Positions 18,237 to 25,802 of a stretch of DNA of 64,000 nucleotides are shown here, piece by piece (the first letter of the stretch is position 1; every line of letters begins with the position of its first letter). A model generated the notes under the pieces. That model saw only the letters and a list, made by a program, of their open reading frames with translations. It was not told the origin of the DNA and did not search any database. Source of the stretch: Rhodocyclales bacterium (lineage in GTDB: Bacteria > Pseudomonadota > Gammaproteobacteria > Burkholderiales > Rhodocyclaceae). Location: the NCBI GenBank assembly GCA_016177805.1, contig JACOUN010000014.1:1-64000 (forward strand), read 5' to 3'. The position numbers and the translations under genes were made by a program.

Positions 18237-19784
18237 ATGGTGCTTCAAGAACACAATGCAACGCCGCCTGACGCCGGGCGCGCATGGCCGGCAACGCTGG
18301 CGACGGTCGTTGCAGCCGTCATGCTCGCTGGTTGTGCCGGCGCGATGCGCCAGTACGACTCGGAACTGGGCAACACCATGGCGCTCGCGCAGGGTGGGCA
18401 GATCGACGCCGCGCTGAAGAAGCTTGACGAGAACAATACCGGGGCCGAGCCCGATCTGCTTTATCACCTGGAAAAGGGCGAACTGCTGCGCATGAAGGGC
18501 GCGATCGCCGAAAGCCGCGATACCTGGCTCAGGGCCGACGAGACGGTGCGCGCCTGGGAAGACATCGCCAAGACCGATCCGCAACGCATCTTCTCCGAGG
18601 CCGGTGCCTATCTGGTCAACGACAAGACACGGCGCTACGACGGGCAGGATTACGAAAAAGTGCTGCTGTCGACCCGTTTGGCGCTGGACCACGTGCTGCT
18701 CGGCGACTGGGATCTGGCGCGCATCGAAGTCAAGAAAATGCACGAACGCGAAGCGGTGATCGCCGAACTGCGCGCGAAGGAAATCGAGGACGCCCAGGCC
18801 AAGGGTGAAGAGAACAACGTCACCACGACCTTCAAGGATCTCAACGGTTATCCGGTGGAATTGCTCGAAGACCCGGCGGTGACCGAACTACGCAACGGCT
18901 ATCAGAGCGCGGTGGGGCATTACGTTGCCGGCTTCGTCTATGAAGCGCTGGGCGAACCCAGTCTCGCGGCGGCCGGTTATCGCCAGGCGATAGAGCTGAG
19001 GCCGGGCATTACGCTGCTGGAAAGCGGGCTGGCCGATCTCGAACGGCGCGGCGCTCGCCCCGTTCCCGACATGACCGACGTGCTGTTGATCGTCGAAGCC
19101 GGCGTGGCGCCGGCGTGGAAATCCATCTCCATTCCGCTGCCGGTCCCGACCAGCAAGGGGATGATCGTGATCTCGACCTCCTTCCCGGTGATACGCGCGA
19201 TCTCGGAGGACGTGAGCTTGCCGGTGTCGCGCCTGGCGGGTGCGCAGGTCGAGGTCGTGCCGGTCACCGATATCGACGTCCAGGCACGGCGCGCGCTCAA
19301 GGATCAGATGCCGGGCATCGTGGTGCGCACCGTGATACGCGCCATCGCCAAGGGGGCGTTGCAGGCCGAGACACAGCGCCACGACAAGACCGGCTTGCTG
19401 TCGCTGGCGACCATGATCGCCAGTGTCGTCACCGAGCAGGCGGACGAGCGCTCCTGGCGCTCCCTGCCGTCGCTGATCGGCATCGCGCGGCTGTCACTGC
19501 CGCACGGCACGCACACGCTGCAGGTGGGCGGCGGCACGCATCCGATCACCGTGGGAGGGAGGCACGCACTGGTGATGGTCAAGGATCTGGACGGCTACGT
19601 CACGGTCGCCCAGAGCCCGGTGCCGGCGGCTGCGGAAGTGTTCAGCGAGGCCGTGCCGGCGCCGGTCGAGGCGCCACCCGTCGCACAAACGTCCAAGCCG
19701 GTCAAAAAGACCAAGCCGGCCCCGACCAAGAAAGCCAAGTCATCGGAAAAGTCACAGGAAAAGTCCATGGAGTCCGCAAAATGA
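18237..19784 (+). CDS. COG3014-family lipoprotein of unknown function
   Basis: 515-residue predicted lipoprotein with signal and lipobox LAGC (near residue 35), then helical TPR-like repeats (for example QSAVGHYVAGFVYEALGEPSLAAAGYRQAI). A beta-rich C-terminal half ends in a lysine/proline-rich tail. It matches the poorly characterised COG3014 family that sits beside ycfL and lpoB in many proteobacteria. The start at 18237 has GGAGAAAC directly upstream; the frame is open to an ATG 33 bases earlier without one. The stop overlaps the next gene (ATGA). A role in envelope or peptidoglycan upkeep is inferred from context only. Confidence 0.75.
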   Translation: MVLQEHNATPPDAGRAWPATLATVVAAVMLAGCAGAMRQYDSELGNTMALAQGGQIDAALKKLDENNTGAEPDLLYHLEKGELLRMKGAIAESRDTWLRADETVRAWEDIAKTDPQRIFSEAGAYLVNDKTRRYDGQDYEKVLLSTRLALDHVLLGDWDLARIEVKKMHEREAVIAELRAKEIEDAQAKGEENNVTTTFKDLNGYPVELLEDPAVTELRNGYQSAVGHYVAGFVYEALGEPSLAAAGYRQAIELRPGITLLESGLADLERRGARPVPDMTDVLLIVEAGVAPAWKSISIPLPVPTSKGMIVISTSFPVIRAISEDVSLPVSRLAGAQVEVVPVTDIDVQARRALKDQMPGIVVRTVIRAIAKGALQAETQRHDKTGLLSLATMIASVVTEQADERSWRSLPSLIGIARLSLPHGTHTLQVGGGTHPITVGGRHALVMVKDLDGYVTVAQSPVPAAAEVFSEAVPAPVEAPPVAQTSKPVKKTKPAPTKKAKSSEKSQEKSMESAK

Positions 19785-20242
19785 ATCGCCCGTCTTCCTA
19801 TCCGTTTCCACCCCGCCGCTTGCTCGGCGCACTGGCGGCCAGCGTGTTGTTGTGGTCGGGCGTCGTCCCGACCGCATCGGCGCAGTCGATTGCGTCCAAG
19901 GTCGAGCAATTGGGTCAGATCACCGTCGTGCAGGTGTCACAAATGATGTCGGCGCGTCGTGACGGGCTGCTGCAGGTGCAGTTCGAACTGACCAACACCA
20001 CCGACAGCAACCAGAGGGTGCGCTATCGTTTCAAATGGCTGGACAGCACCGGCTTCACGGTGTGGGATGAAGAACCGTGGAAGCCCGTGATCGTGCACGG
20101 GCGGCAGAAAACCCTGCACCGCGTGGTCGCGCCCACGCGCGAAGCGAGCGATTTCCGCATCGAACTGCACGCCGACGACAACTGGGGTGGCGATGGCTCC
20201 GCACCCGCGCCCGGCAGTTCGTCCAACACCACACTACCCTGA
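19781..20242 (+). CDS. YcfL-like (DUF1425) exported protein
   Basis: 153-residue secreted protein with an N-terminal signal (about residues 1-35, cut near TASAQS). The family core includes LLQVQFELTNTTDSNQRVRYRFKW and WKPVIVHGRQKTLHRVVAPT. YcfL neighbours lpoB in E. coli, and the same order is kept here. Its function is not established. No lipobox is evident, unlike E. coli YcfL, so it may be soluble in the periplasm. It is coupled to the upstream gene by a 4-base overlap. Confidence 0.72.
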   Translation: MNRPSSYPFPPRRLLGALAASVLLWSGVVPTASAQSIASKVEQLGQITVVQVSQMMSARRDGLLQVQFELTNTTDSNQRVRYRFKWLDSTGFTVWDEEPWKPVIVHGRQKTLHRVVAPTREASDFRIELHADDNWGGDGSAPAPGSSSNTTLP

Positions 20243-20256
20243 CCGGAGAGACCCTC

Positions 20257-20871
20257 ATGACCAATATCCGCAACTACAAGAATGCCGGCCTCGCGCTGCT
20301 CGTCCCTTTCGTCCTCGCCGCATGCCAGACCACCGGCCCCGTCGTTCCGTCATCGGGCAATGTCCAGTACGGTGACTCCAAGGCGGTCGAGACCGTGACC
20401 ACCGACTACGGCTCGACCGACCTGCAGACCATGGCCGAGGCCATGGCCCGTTCGCTGTCAACTTCCGCGCCGATCACGCGTGCGCGCCGCACCCCGGTGC
20501 TGACCGTGCAGGAGGTCAAGAACAAGACCGGCGAGTACATCGACACTCGTGCGATCACCGATACCATCCGCTCGCAATTGCTCAAGGGCGGCGGCATTGC
20601 GTTTGCCACTGACGAGGCCGGCATGCAGGGCCAGGTCGATGAACTGACGCGCCAGAACCAGTCCGGCCTGTACAAGAAGAGTACCACCAAGAAAATCGGC
20701 AACATGGTGGGGGCCGACTACCGCCTGGAAGGTTCGATCATCTCCATCGTCAAGCGCGCGGGCGATATCAAGGACGTGTACTACAAGCTGTCGCTGCAGT
20801 TGATCAACATCGAGTCGGGGCTGATCGAGTGGGCTGACGAGAAAGACATCCGCAAGACCGCCAAACGCTGA
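20257..20871 (+). CDS. lpoB: Penicillin-binding protein activator LpoB-like lipoprotein
   Basis: 204-residue lipoprotein with lipobox LAACQ. The C-terminal domain (TPVLTVQEVKNKTGEYIDT through VYYKLSLQLINIESGLIEWADEK) matches the LpoB family. In E. coli, LpoB is an outer-membrane lipoprotein that reaches through the peptidoglycan to stimulate PBP1B. The ATG at 20257 follows a GGAGAG site by 6 bases. Whether it activates a PBP here is inferred from family and neighbours. Confidence 0.83.
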   Translation: MTNIRNYKNAGLALLVPFVLAACQTTGPVVPSSGNVQYGDSKAVETVTTDYGSTDLQTMAEAMARSLSTSAPITRARRTPVLTVQEVKNKTGEYIDTRAITDTIRSQLLKGGGIAFATDEAGMQGQVDELTRQNQSGLYKKSTTKKIGNMVGADYRLEGSIISIVKRAGDIKDVYYKLSLQLINIESGLIEWADEKDIRKTAKR

Positions 20872-20878
20872 GGCCATC

Positions 20879-21721
20879 ATGACTATTCCGTCCATTTTCC
20901 GCCTGTTGCCGCTGCTTGGCGGGCTGCTCCTGGCGCCGACCCTGGCCGTGGCCGCGAACCAGGGGCTGCCCAAGGTCGCGGTGACCGCACTGACCTACGA
21001 AGAAACCGTCAAGGAGTATTTCAGCGTCTACCAGGCGCACAGCAAGTCTTCGGCCTCGGGCAGCTACCGTTCGCGCGAGCACGAAGGCGCGAGCGGCAGC
21101 TACTCGGCCTCGGAGTCGGAGCGCTTTCGCGGCAGCGCCGAGTCCGACGTGTTCGCCGCCAGCGGCACCCTGACGTACATCGAACGGGGCGAACTGCACA
21201 AGTTCACCGCCGACCTCAAGGGCGAGATGCTCAAGTCCGGCGCCTATCGGCTGATACAGGGCAAGCCGGTGGCGAGCAAGGACATGGAGACCATCCAGGA
21301 CATCATCGCGCGCATCAAGAAAGGTCTGTACGCAGGCGCCGACTACGTGCTCTTCGGCACCGTCAGCGGCATCGAGTGGCGCCAGGAAAGCATGCCGATG
21401 AAAGGCACCGACACCGTCTCGGCGACCCTGTCGCTCGACCTGACCGCCGACTTCAGCCTGATCAACACCCGCACCTACGAGATCAAGGCCGCGTTCTCGG
21501 CCATGGGCTCGGGGCAGGACGTGCGCCTGGTGCAACCGGGGGCGCGGGTGCATATGTCGCGCCCCAAGGTGATCCAGGAGGTCTCCAGAACGCTGGGCGA
21601 GGAAGCCGCGCGGCAACTGGACGAACAATTCAGCGGCATGGGGTACGGAGGCGGTGCCACGCACATCGAGATGCACGAACAGCGCGAAATGCAGACCGAA
21701 GGCGTCACCGTCTACCGCTGA
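20879..21721 (+). CDS. Secreted protein of unknown function with Ser-rich insert, in the lpoB cluster
   Basis: 280-residue protein with a Sec signal (about residues 1-25, cut near AVAAN). The fold seems related to LpoB/CsgG-type domains (GLPKVAVTALTYEETVKEYF, YAGADYVLFGTVSGIEW). Between them lies an insert with two copies of ASGSY followed by serine/arginine/glutamate-rich sequence (about residues 58-82). The gene lies 7 bases after lpoB, so it is the last gene of that operon. I do not recognise a specific function; a partner of LpoB or a curli-export-like assembly role are both guesses. Confidence 0.6.
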   Translation: MTIPSIFRLLPLLGGLLLAPTLAVAANQGLPKVAVTALTYEETVKEYFSVYQAHSKSSASGSYRSREHEGASGSYSASESERFRGSAESDVFAASGTLTYIERGELHKFTADLKGEMLKSGAYRLIQGKPVASKDMETIQDIIARIKKGLYAGADYVLFGTVSGIEWRQESMPMKGTDTVSATLSLDLTADFSLINTRTYEIKAAFSAMGSGQDVRLVQPGARVHMSRPKVIQEVSRTLGEEAARQLDEQFSGMGYGGGATHIEMHEQREMQTEGVTVYR

Positions 21722-21737
21722 GATTTGCGGGGTTGAA

Positions 21738-22820
21738 TCAGGCCATAGCCGCTTCGGTCAGGGCCGGATAGTCGGTGTATCCGGCCGCGCCCGGCGAGTA
21801 GAAGGTCGCCGGATCGGGGCGATTGAGCGGCGCGCCGACGCGGATACGCTCGGGCAGGTCCGGGTTGGCGAGGAAGCCGGTGCCAAATGCCACCGCGTCG
21901 AGCTGGCCGGCCGCGATCGCCGTCGCGGCTTCGTCGCCGTTGTAGCCCATGTTACCGACCAGCACGCCGTTGTAGTGCTCGCGCGCCGGAGTCAGCATGT
22001 CGCCTTGTTGCTGTCCGGCAAAGTCGCCGCGCATCAGGTGCATATAGGCCAGCGGATAGTCGTTCAGGCGTGTAGCCACGTAGCGCACCAGGCCCACCGG
22101 ATCGCTGTCCTTCATGTCGTTGTAGCTGTTCAGCGGCGACAGGCGCAGGCCGACGCGACCCGCGTCCCACTCGCCACATACCGCGTCCAGCACCTGGAAC
22201 AGCAGCCGCGCGCGATTTTCCCGCGAGCCGCCGTAGGGGCCGCTACGGCGGTTGGCTCCGTCGCGCAGGAACTGGTCGATCAGGTAGCCGTTGGCGCCAT
22301 GCACCTCCACCCCGTCGAAACCGGCCTTGCGTGCGTTGGTGGCGGCCCGCGCGTAGGCCTGGACGATGCCGGGCAGTTCGTCGTCGCGCAGCGCGCGCGG
22401 CACGGTGTAGGGTTGCTTGCCTTCGGGGGTATGCACCACGTCGTTGGTGATCGCGAGCGCGCTCGCGCTGACCGCTTCGCGCCCGCCGTTGAGCAGTGGG
22501 TGGCACGCTCGGCCGCCGTGCCACAATTGCACCACGATGCGCCCCCCGGCGGCGTGCACCGCGTCGGTGACCTTGCGCCAGCCGGCCACTTGCGCGTCGG
22601 AGTACAAGCCCGGCTCGAAGCGGAAGGCGGAAGCACCTTCGGTGATCATTGTGGCTTCGGCGATGATCAGTCCGGCTGCGGCCCGCTGGGTGTAGTGTTC
22701 GGCCATCAGCGCGCCGGGAACGTGACCCGGTTCGGTGCGGCAGCGCGTCAGTGGCGCCATCAGGATGCGGTTGGGCAAAGTCAGTGCGCCGGCCTGCAAC
22801 GGGGAAAATAGCGTCGACAT
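21738..22820 (-). CDS. nemA: Old yellow enzyme family ene-reductase (NemA-like)
   Basis: FMN-dependent NADPH oxidoreductase, 360 residues, reducing activated C=C bonds or nitro groups of electrophiles. Family features are LTLPNRILMAPLTRCRTEPG at the N-terminus, the active-site HGANGYLIDQFLRDGANRR segment and the FMN phosphate-binding VGNMGYNGDEA/GTGFLANPDL region. The ATG at 22820 has GAGGATC upstream; the open frame extends much further without support. It is divergent from an HxlR regulator, the usual arrangement for electrophile-inducible nemA genes. Confidence 0.92.
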   Translation of the reverse strand: MSTLFSPLQAGALTLPNRILMAPLTRCRTEPGHVPGALMAEHYTQRAAAGLIIAEATMITEGASAFRFEPGLYSDAQVAGWRKVTDAVHAAGGRIVVQLWHGGRACHPLLNGGREAVSASALAITNDVVHTPEGKQPYTVPRALRDDELPGIVQAYARAATNARKAGFDGVEVHGANGYLIDQFLRDGANRRSGPYGGSRENRARLLFQVLDAVCGEWDAGRVGLRLSPLNSYNDMKDSDPVGLVRYVATRLNDYPLAYMHLMRGDFAGQQQGDMLTPAREHYNGVLVGNMGYNGDEAATAIAAGQLDAVAFGTGFLANPDLPERIRVGAPLNRPDPATFYSPGAAGYTDYPALTEAAMA

Positions 22821-22886
22821 ATCGGGTGATCCTCTTGTTGTTTGCATGGGGTTGGGGTGGAACTGGATTTGATTGTGGAGACATAA

Positions 22887-22919
22887 GTTACTAAAATCAA
22901 CCAGTGGTGTTTTGGTAAC
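22887..22919. promoter_or_regulatory. Inverted repeat operator between nemA and hxlR
   Basis: GTTACTAAAA at 22887 and TTTTGGTAAC at 22910 form a near-perfect inverted repeat separated by 13 bases in the divergent promoter region. It is a strong candidate operator for the HxlR-family regulator encoded next to it. Confidence 0.7.
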
Positions 22920-22952
22920 CTTGTGCAATTCAAGAACCTGGAGTTCATCACC

Positions 22953-23303
22953 GTGGAAATCGAACAGATCACCTGGCCGCCAGTCACTCCGGTGCACCGT
23001 TGTACCGAACCCTGCCCGATCGAGCGCGGCATGCGGATGTTGGGAGGCAAGTGGAAGGGGTCCATCCTGTGGCATCTGAAGGATGGTCCGGTGCGCTTCA
23101 ACGATCTCGCGCGTCAGCTCGGTGGCGTGAGCAAGAAAATGGTGGATCAGCGCCTGAAGGAAATGGAAGAGCAGGGGCTGATCGTGCGCGAGGTGCTGAG
23201 TACCCGCCCGATCGCGGTCGCGTACTCGATCACCGAGATGGGGCACAGCGCGCTGGGGGTGCTGGAGCAGCTCAAGGCGTGGACCGATGCCTATGGGTTG
23301 TGA
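22953..23303 (+). CDS. HxlR-family transcriptional regulator
   Basis: Small winged-helix regulator. The typical opening CPIERGMRMLGGKWKGSILWHL and the winged helix (GGVSKKMVDQRLKEMEEQGL) identify the family. Cysteines in CTEPC could sense electrophiles. The GTG at 22953 (MEIEQITWPP) is preferred, with GGAG 9 bases upstream, giving 116 residues; a GTG at 22923 would add ten residues. It probably controls the divergent ene-reductase through the inverted repeat at 22887-22919. Confidence 0.85.
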   Translation: MEIEQITWPPVTPVHRCTEPCPIERGMRMLGGKWKGSILWHLKDGPVRFNDLARQLGGVSKKMVDQRLKEMEEQGLIVREVLSTRPIAVAYSITEMGHSALGVLEQLKAWTDAYGL

Positions 23304-23424
23304 ATGGGAGCGCCGGAAAACCGGGGAGCCGCGCGCTTGCTCAACCGCCAACCGGACGGGCGACATGTCTGCCGGGCATGACGCGGTGTAGGCAGGTACT
23401 GCCGGCAAGCGCTGCCGCCACATG

Positions 23425-23700
23425 TCAGCGATATTCGCGCGTGTGCCAGATCCGCAGAACGTAAATCGTCCCGCCCTGAATCTCGTAACGCATTTCGTAC
23501 TGTCCGACGAGTATCCGTCGCACCTCGCGCGGCTCGAACTGGAATAGCTGCTCACCGATGCGAGAATTGGCGAGCAGGATGGTGGGAGCCTTGGTCAGCG
23601 CTTGTACCGCCCGCGCGGCGGCGCGCTGGTTGACCGGCGCCAGAAATTCATGCAAGCGTACCAGGTCGGAATGAGCCTTGCCGGTCCACTTCAGTTCCAT
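23425..23700 (-). CDS. ParE/RelE-family toxin
   Basis: 91-residue protein of the RelE/ParE toxin superfamily: MELKWTGKAHSDLVRLHEFL at the N-terminus and the C-terminal REVRRILVGQYEMRYEI...VLRIWHTREYR typical of ParE-like gyrase or ribosome inhibitors. The ATG overlaps the stop of the upstream antitoxin gene (ATGA), the standard antitoxin-first order. The target (gyrase or ribosome) cannot be told from sequence. Confidence 0.85.
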   Translation of the reverse strand: MELKWTGKAHSDLVRLHEFLAPVNQRAAARAVQALTKAPTILLANSRIGEQLFQFEPREVRRILVGQYEMRYEIQGGTIYVLRIWHTREYR

Positions 23701-23969
23701 CAGCGCGGCACCGGCAAGGGTTGATCGGCGCCGAGGCTGTCGGCCCACGCCTGCACTGCCTGATGGTCGATCACATGGCCGGCATCGACGTCGGCCAGCG
23801 CTTCCTGGGTCAGGCGATCACGTTCTTCCTCTTGGGCGACCCAGCTTGAGAGTGCCTGCTTCATGATCCACCCGCGCGAGCGTTCGAGACGCTCGGCCAA
23901 CTGGTCAACCTTCTCGGCAAGAGGTACGGGTACGTGCGCGGTCAGCACGCGGGTCTCGATCTTGGGCAT
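23700..23969 (-). CDS. RHH-type antitoxin partner of ParE
   Basis: 89-residue protein with an N-terminal ribbon-helix-helix (TRVLTAHVPVPLAEKVDQLAERLERSRGWIMKQAL) and a C-terminal part that would wrap the toxin (QAVQAWADSLGADQPLPVPR). The ATG at 23969 has AAGGAGAAC upstream; the frame opens 17 codons earlier without support. It should bind and neutralise the ParE-like toxin and repress the operon. Confidence 0.83.
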   Translation of the reverse strand: MPKIETRVLTAHVPVPLAEKVDQLAERLERSRGWIMKQALSSWVAQEEERDRLTQEALADVDAGHVIDHQAVQAWADSLGADQPLPVPR

Positions 23970-24446
23970 GATGTTCTCCTTGAACCGTGTGCTCTTCGGT
24001 ATTGGAAAAAGTGCGGTCATCCCGCGCCTGGAAGGCGCCGAAGCGGTCCTGCGGCAGCGTCATGATGCGTGTGCAATCTTATTGATTGAGTTTGAATCAG
24101 TCAACCGCGGTGTCGCACGCCGTGGGTGGGTCATTGCGTTTCATGTGACGCCCGTGAGCGGTTGCGCGGTTGCGGAAACTACCGATGCCGTGCACGGTAC
24201 TTGCGGATGTCCTCAATTGTTGCGCTGCGACAGTGGGAGAAGAATGCGGCTTCCTACCCACCAGTGGTCTGCTTCGCAAATACCGAAACACGAAAACGCG
24301 TCTTGTGGCGCATGGCGGCGTTGCTCATCCTCGCAATAGTGACGACTATTGCTGCGGTTCGCGCCTTGCCCTGCACCTCAAGCCATCGTTTTCGTCATGT
24401 TCCTTTGCGAAGCAGACCACTAGCGCGCGTCGCGGGAGAGTGCACC
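23970..24446. other. Long intergenic region between toxin-antitoxin pair and scpB
   Basis: About 480 bases without a convincing gene. The only structure I see is the imperfect palindrome TGATT-N7-AATCA at 24083-24099, about 115 bases upstream of the antitoxin start and possibly its operator. The rest shows broken frames with no recognisable homology. Confidence 0.5.
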
Positions 24447-25226
24447 ATGGAGTTGATCGAAGTCAGACAGGCTGGGCCGGTCGGTACCATCGTCCTGAAC
24501 AATGGGCGCAAGCACAATGCGCTGAGCCATGCCTTGGTCACAGCTCTGATCGGGGCGTTGCAGGCGTTTCGTGACAGTGACGTGCGCGTGGTGATCCTGC
24601 GCGCCCAACCCGGCGTCAAAGTGTGGTCGGCCGGACATGACGTGAGCGAACTGCCGGAAGGCCGGCGTGACCCGCTGGGCTGGGACGACCCGCTGCGCAA
24701 TCTGGTGCGCACCCTGGAGACGCATCCCGCGCCGGTCATCGCGATGATAGAGGGCTCGGTGTGGGGTGGCGCGGTCGAGACCATACTGGCATGCGACATC
24801 GTGATCGCCACGCCGGAATCGACGTTCGCGGTCATCCCGGCACGGCTGGGGGTGCCGTACAACCTGAGTGGCTTGATGACCTTCATGAGCGCCGGCAGCG
24901 TGCGCATCGTCAAGGAGCTGGCGTTCACCGCCACCCCGATTTCGGCCGAGCGCGCCGAGCGTGTCGGCATGATCAATCACGTGGTGCCGCTGGCTGAACT
25001 TGAAACGTTTACGCACCAGATGGCGGCCACCATCGCCGCCAATTCGCCGCTGAGCATTTCGGTGATGAAGGAGCAACTGCGGGTCCTGGCCGGAGCCAAA
25101 CCCGTCAGCCCGCGTGGCTTCGAAAAGGTCCAGGGGCTGCGCCGGGTGGTATACGACAGCCACGACTACGCCGAAGGGATACGCGCGTTCAAGGACAAGC
25201 GCCCGCCCAAATACCTGGGTAGGTAA
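24447..25226 (+). CDS. scpB: Methylmalonyl-CoA decarboxylase (ScpB/YgfG-like)
   Basis: Crotonase-fold enzyme of 259 residues converting (R)-methylmalonyl-CoA to propionyl-CoA. The match to E. coli ScpB runs along the whole chain: GRKHNALSHALV, KVWSAGHDVSELPEG, DPLGWDDPLRNLVR, IEGSVWGGAVETI, LGVPYNLSG and the C-terminal GLRRVVYDSHDYAEGIRAFKDKRPP. Those are decarboxylase-specific segments, not general enoyl-CoA hydratase ones. The ATG at 24447 follows GGGAGAG by 7 bases. In E. coli the gene sits with sbm and scpC; none of those are near here, so its metabolic partner is not visible. Confidence 0.9.
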   Translation: MELIEVRQAGPVGTIVLNNGRKHNALSHALVTALIGALQAFRDSDVRVVILRAQPGVKVWSAGHDVSELPEGRRDPLGWDDPLRNLVRTLETHPAPVIAMIEGSVWGGAVETILACDIVIATPESTFAVIPARLGVPYNLSGLMTFMSAGSVRIVKELAFTATPISAERAERVGMINHVVPLAELETFTHQMAATIAANSPLSISVMKEQLRVLAGAKPVSPRGFEKVQGLRRVVYDSHDYAEGIRAFKDKRPPKYLGR

Positions 25227-25349
25227 GGGCTCGCAAGGAAATAACCTGGGCTATTAGCCGCTGGATCGGGATGCGATGCAGGGCGCGCCCAAGTCCAGCG
25301 AGACAACAGTTCATGTTATTCACGAACGAGTCCCGAGGGTTACACGCCC

Positions 25350-25766
25350 CTACCTCGGGTCGAAGCGCGGCGCGTGCCTGGACAGGTAGGGTTTCATGCG
25401 TGCGTCTTCCTTGATGACGTGGTTGACCAGCCACTCGCGCAGCAGCGCGGTGAAGTGATCGGCCATGGCGTCGTCCCACGTTGCGGCAAGCTCGCTTTTC
25501 ACGCGGTCCAGTTTCGCGAGCAATCCGCGATGCGAGTCGTGCAGGCGCGAGACATCGGGAAAGCCCACGGCTTCGGCCAGGGCTTCTTCCATTTCGAAAT
25601 GCTTGATCGAGTAGGCTGAAAGTTCGTCGAGCACGGTCGTCAGCCGGATCAGGTTCTTGCTTTTCAGGCTCAGTTCGGCCCGGTTGATGATGTCGATGAG
25701 CCGTTTGTGATCGTCATCGATCAGGTCATTGCCGACGCTCAGTTGCTCCCGCCACTCCAGACTCAT
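25350..25766 (-). CDS. Bacteriohemerythrin
   Basis: 138-residue four-helix protein carrying a diiron O2-binding site. All seven expected ligands are present: H20, H56, E60, H76, H79, H116 and D121. It may deliver or sense oxygen (or NO) at low tension, fitting a denitrifier. It lies 36 bases after a PAS histidine kinase on the same strand, so the two are probably co-transcribed. No downstream partner is seen. Confidence 0.93.
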   Translation of the reverse strand: MSLEWREQLSVGNDLIDDDHKRLIDIINRAELSLKSKNLIRLTTVLDELSAYSIKHFEMEEALAEAVGFPDVSRLHDSHRGLLAKLDRVKSELAATWDDAMADHFTALLREWLVNHVIKEDARMKPYLSRHAPRFDPR

Positions 25767-25802
25767 TGCAGCCCTCCCGCTAGGATGATATGACGTACGC
25801 CC

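Noticed and set aside
24126-24446. N-terminal extension of the ScpB frame
   Set aside because: The match to ScpB and a good ribosome binding site begin at 24447; the upstream part has no homology.
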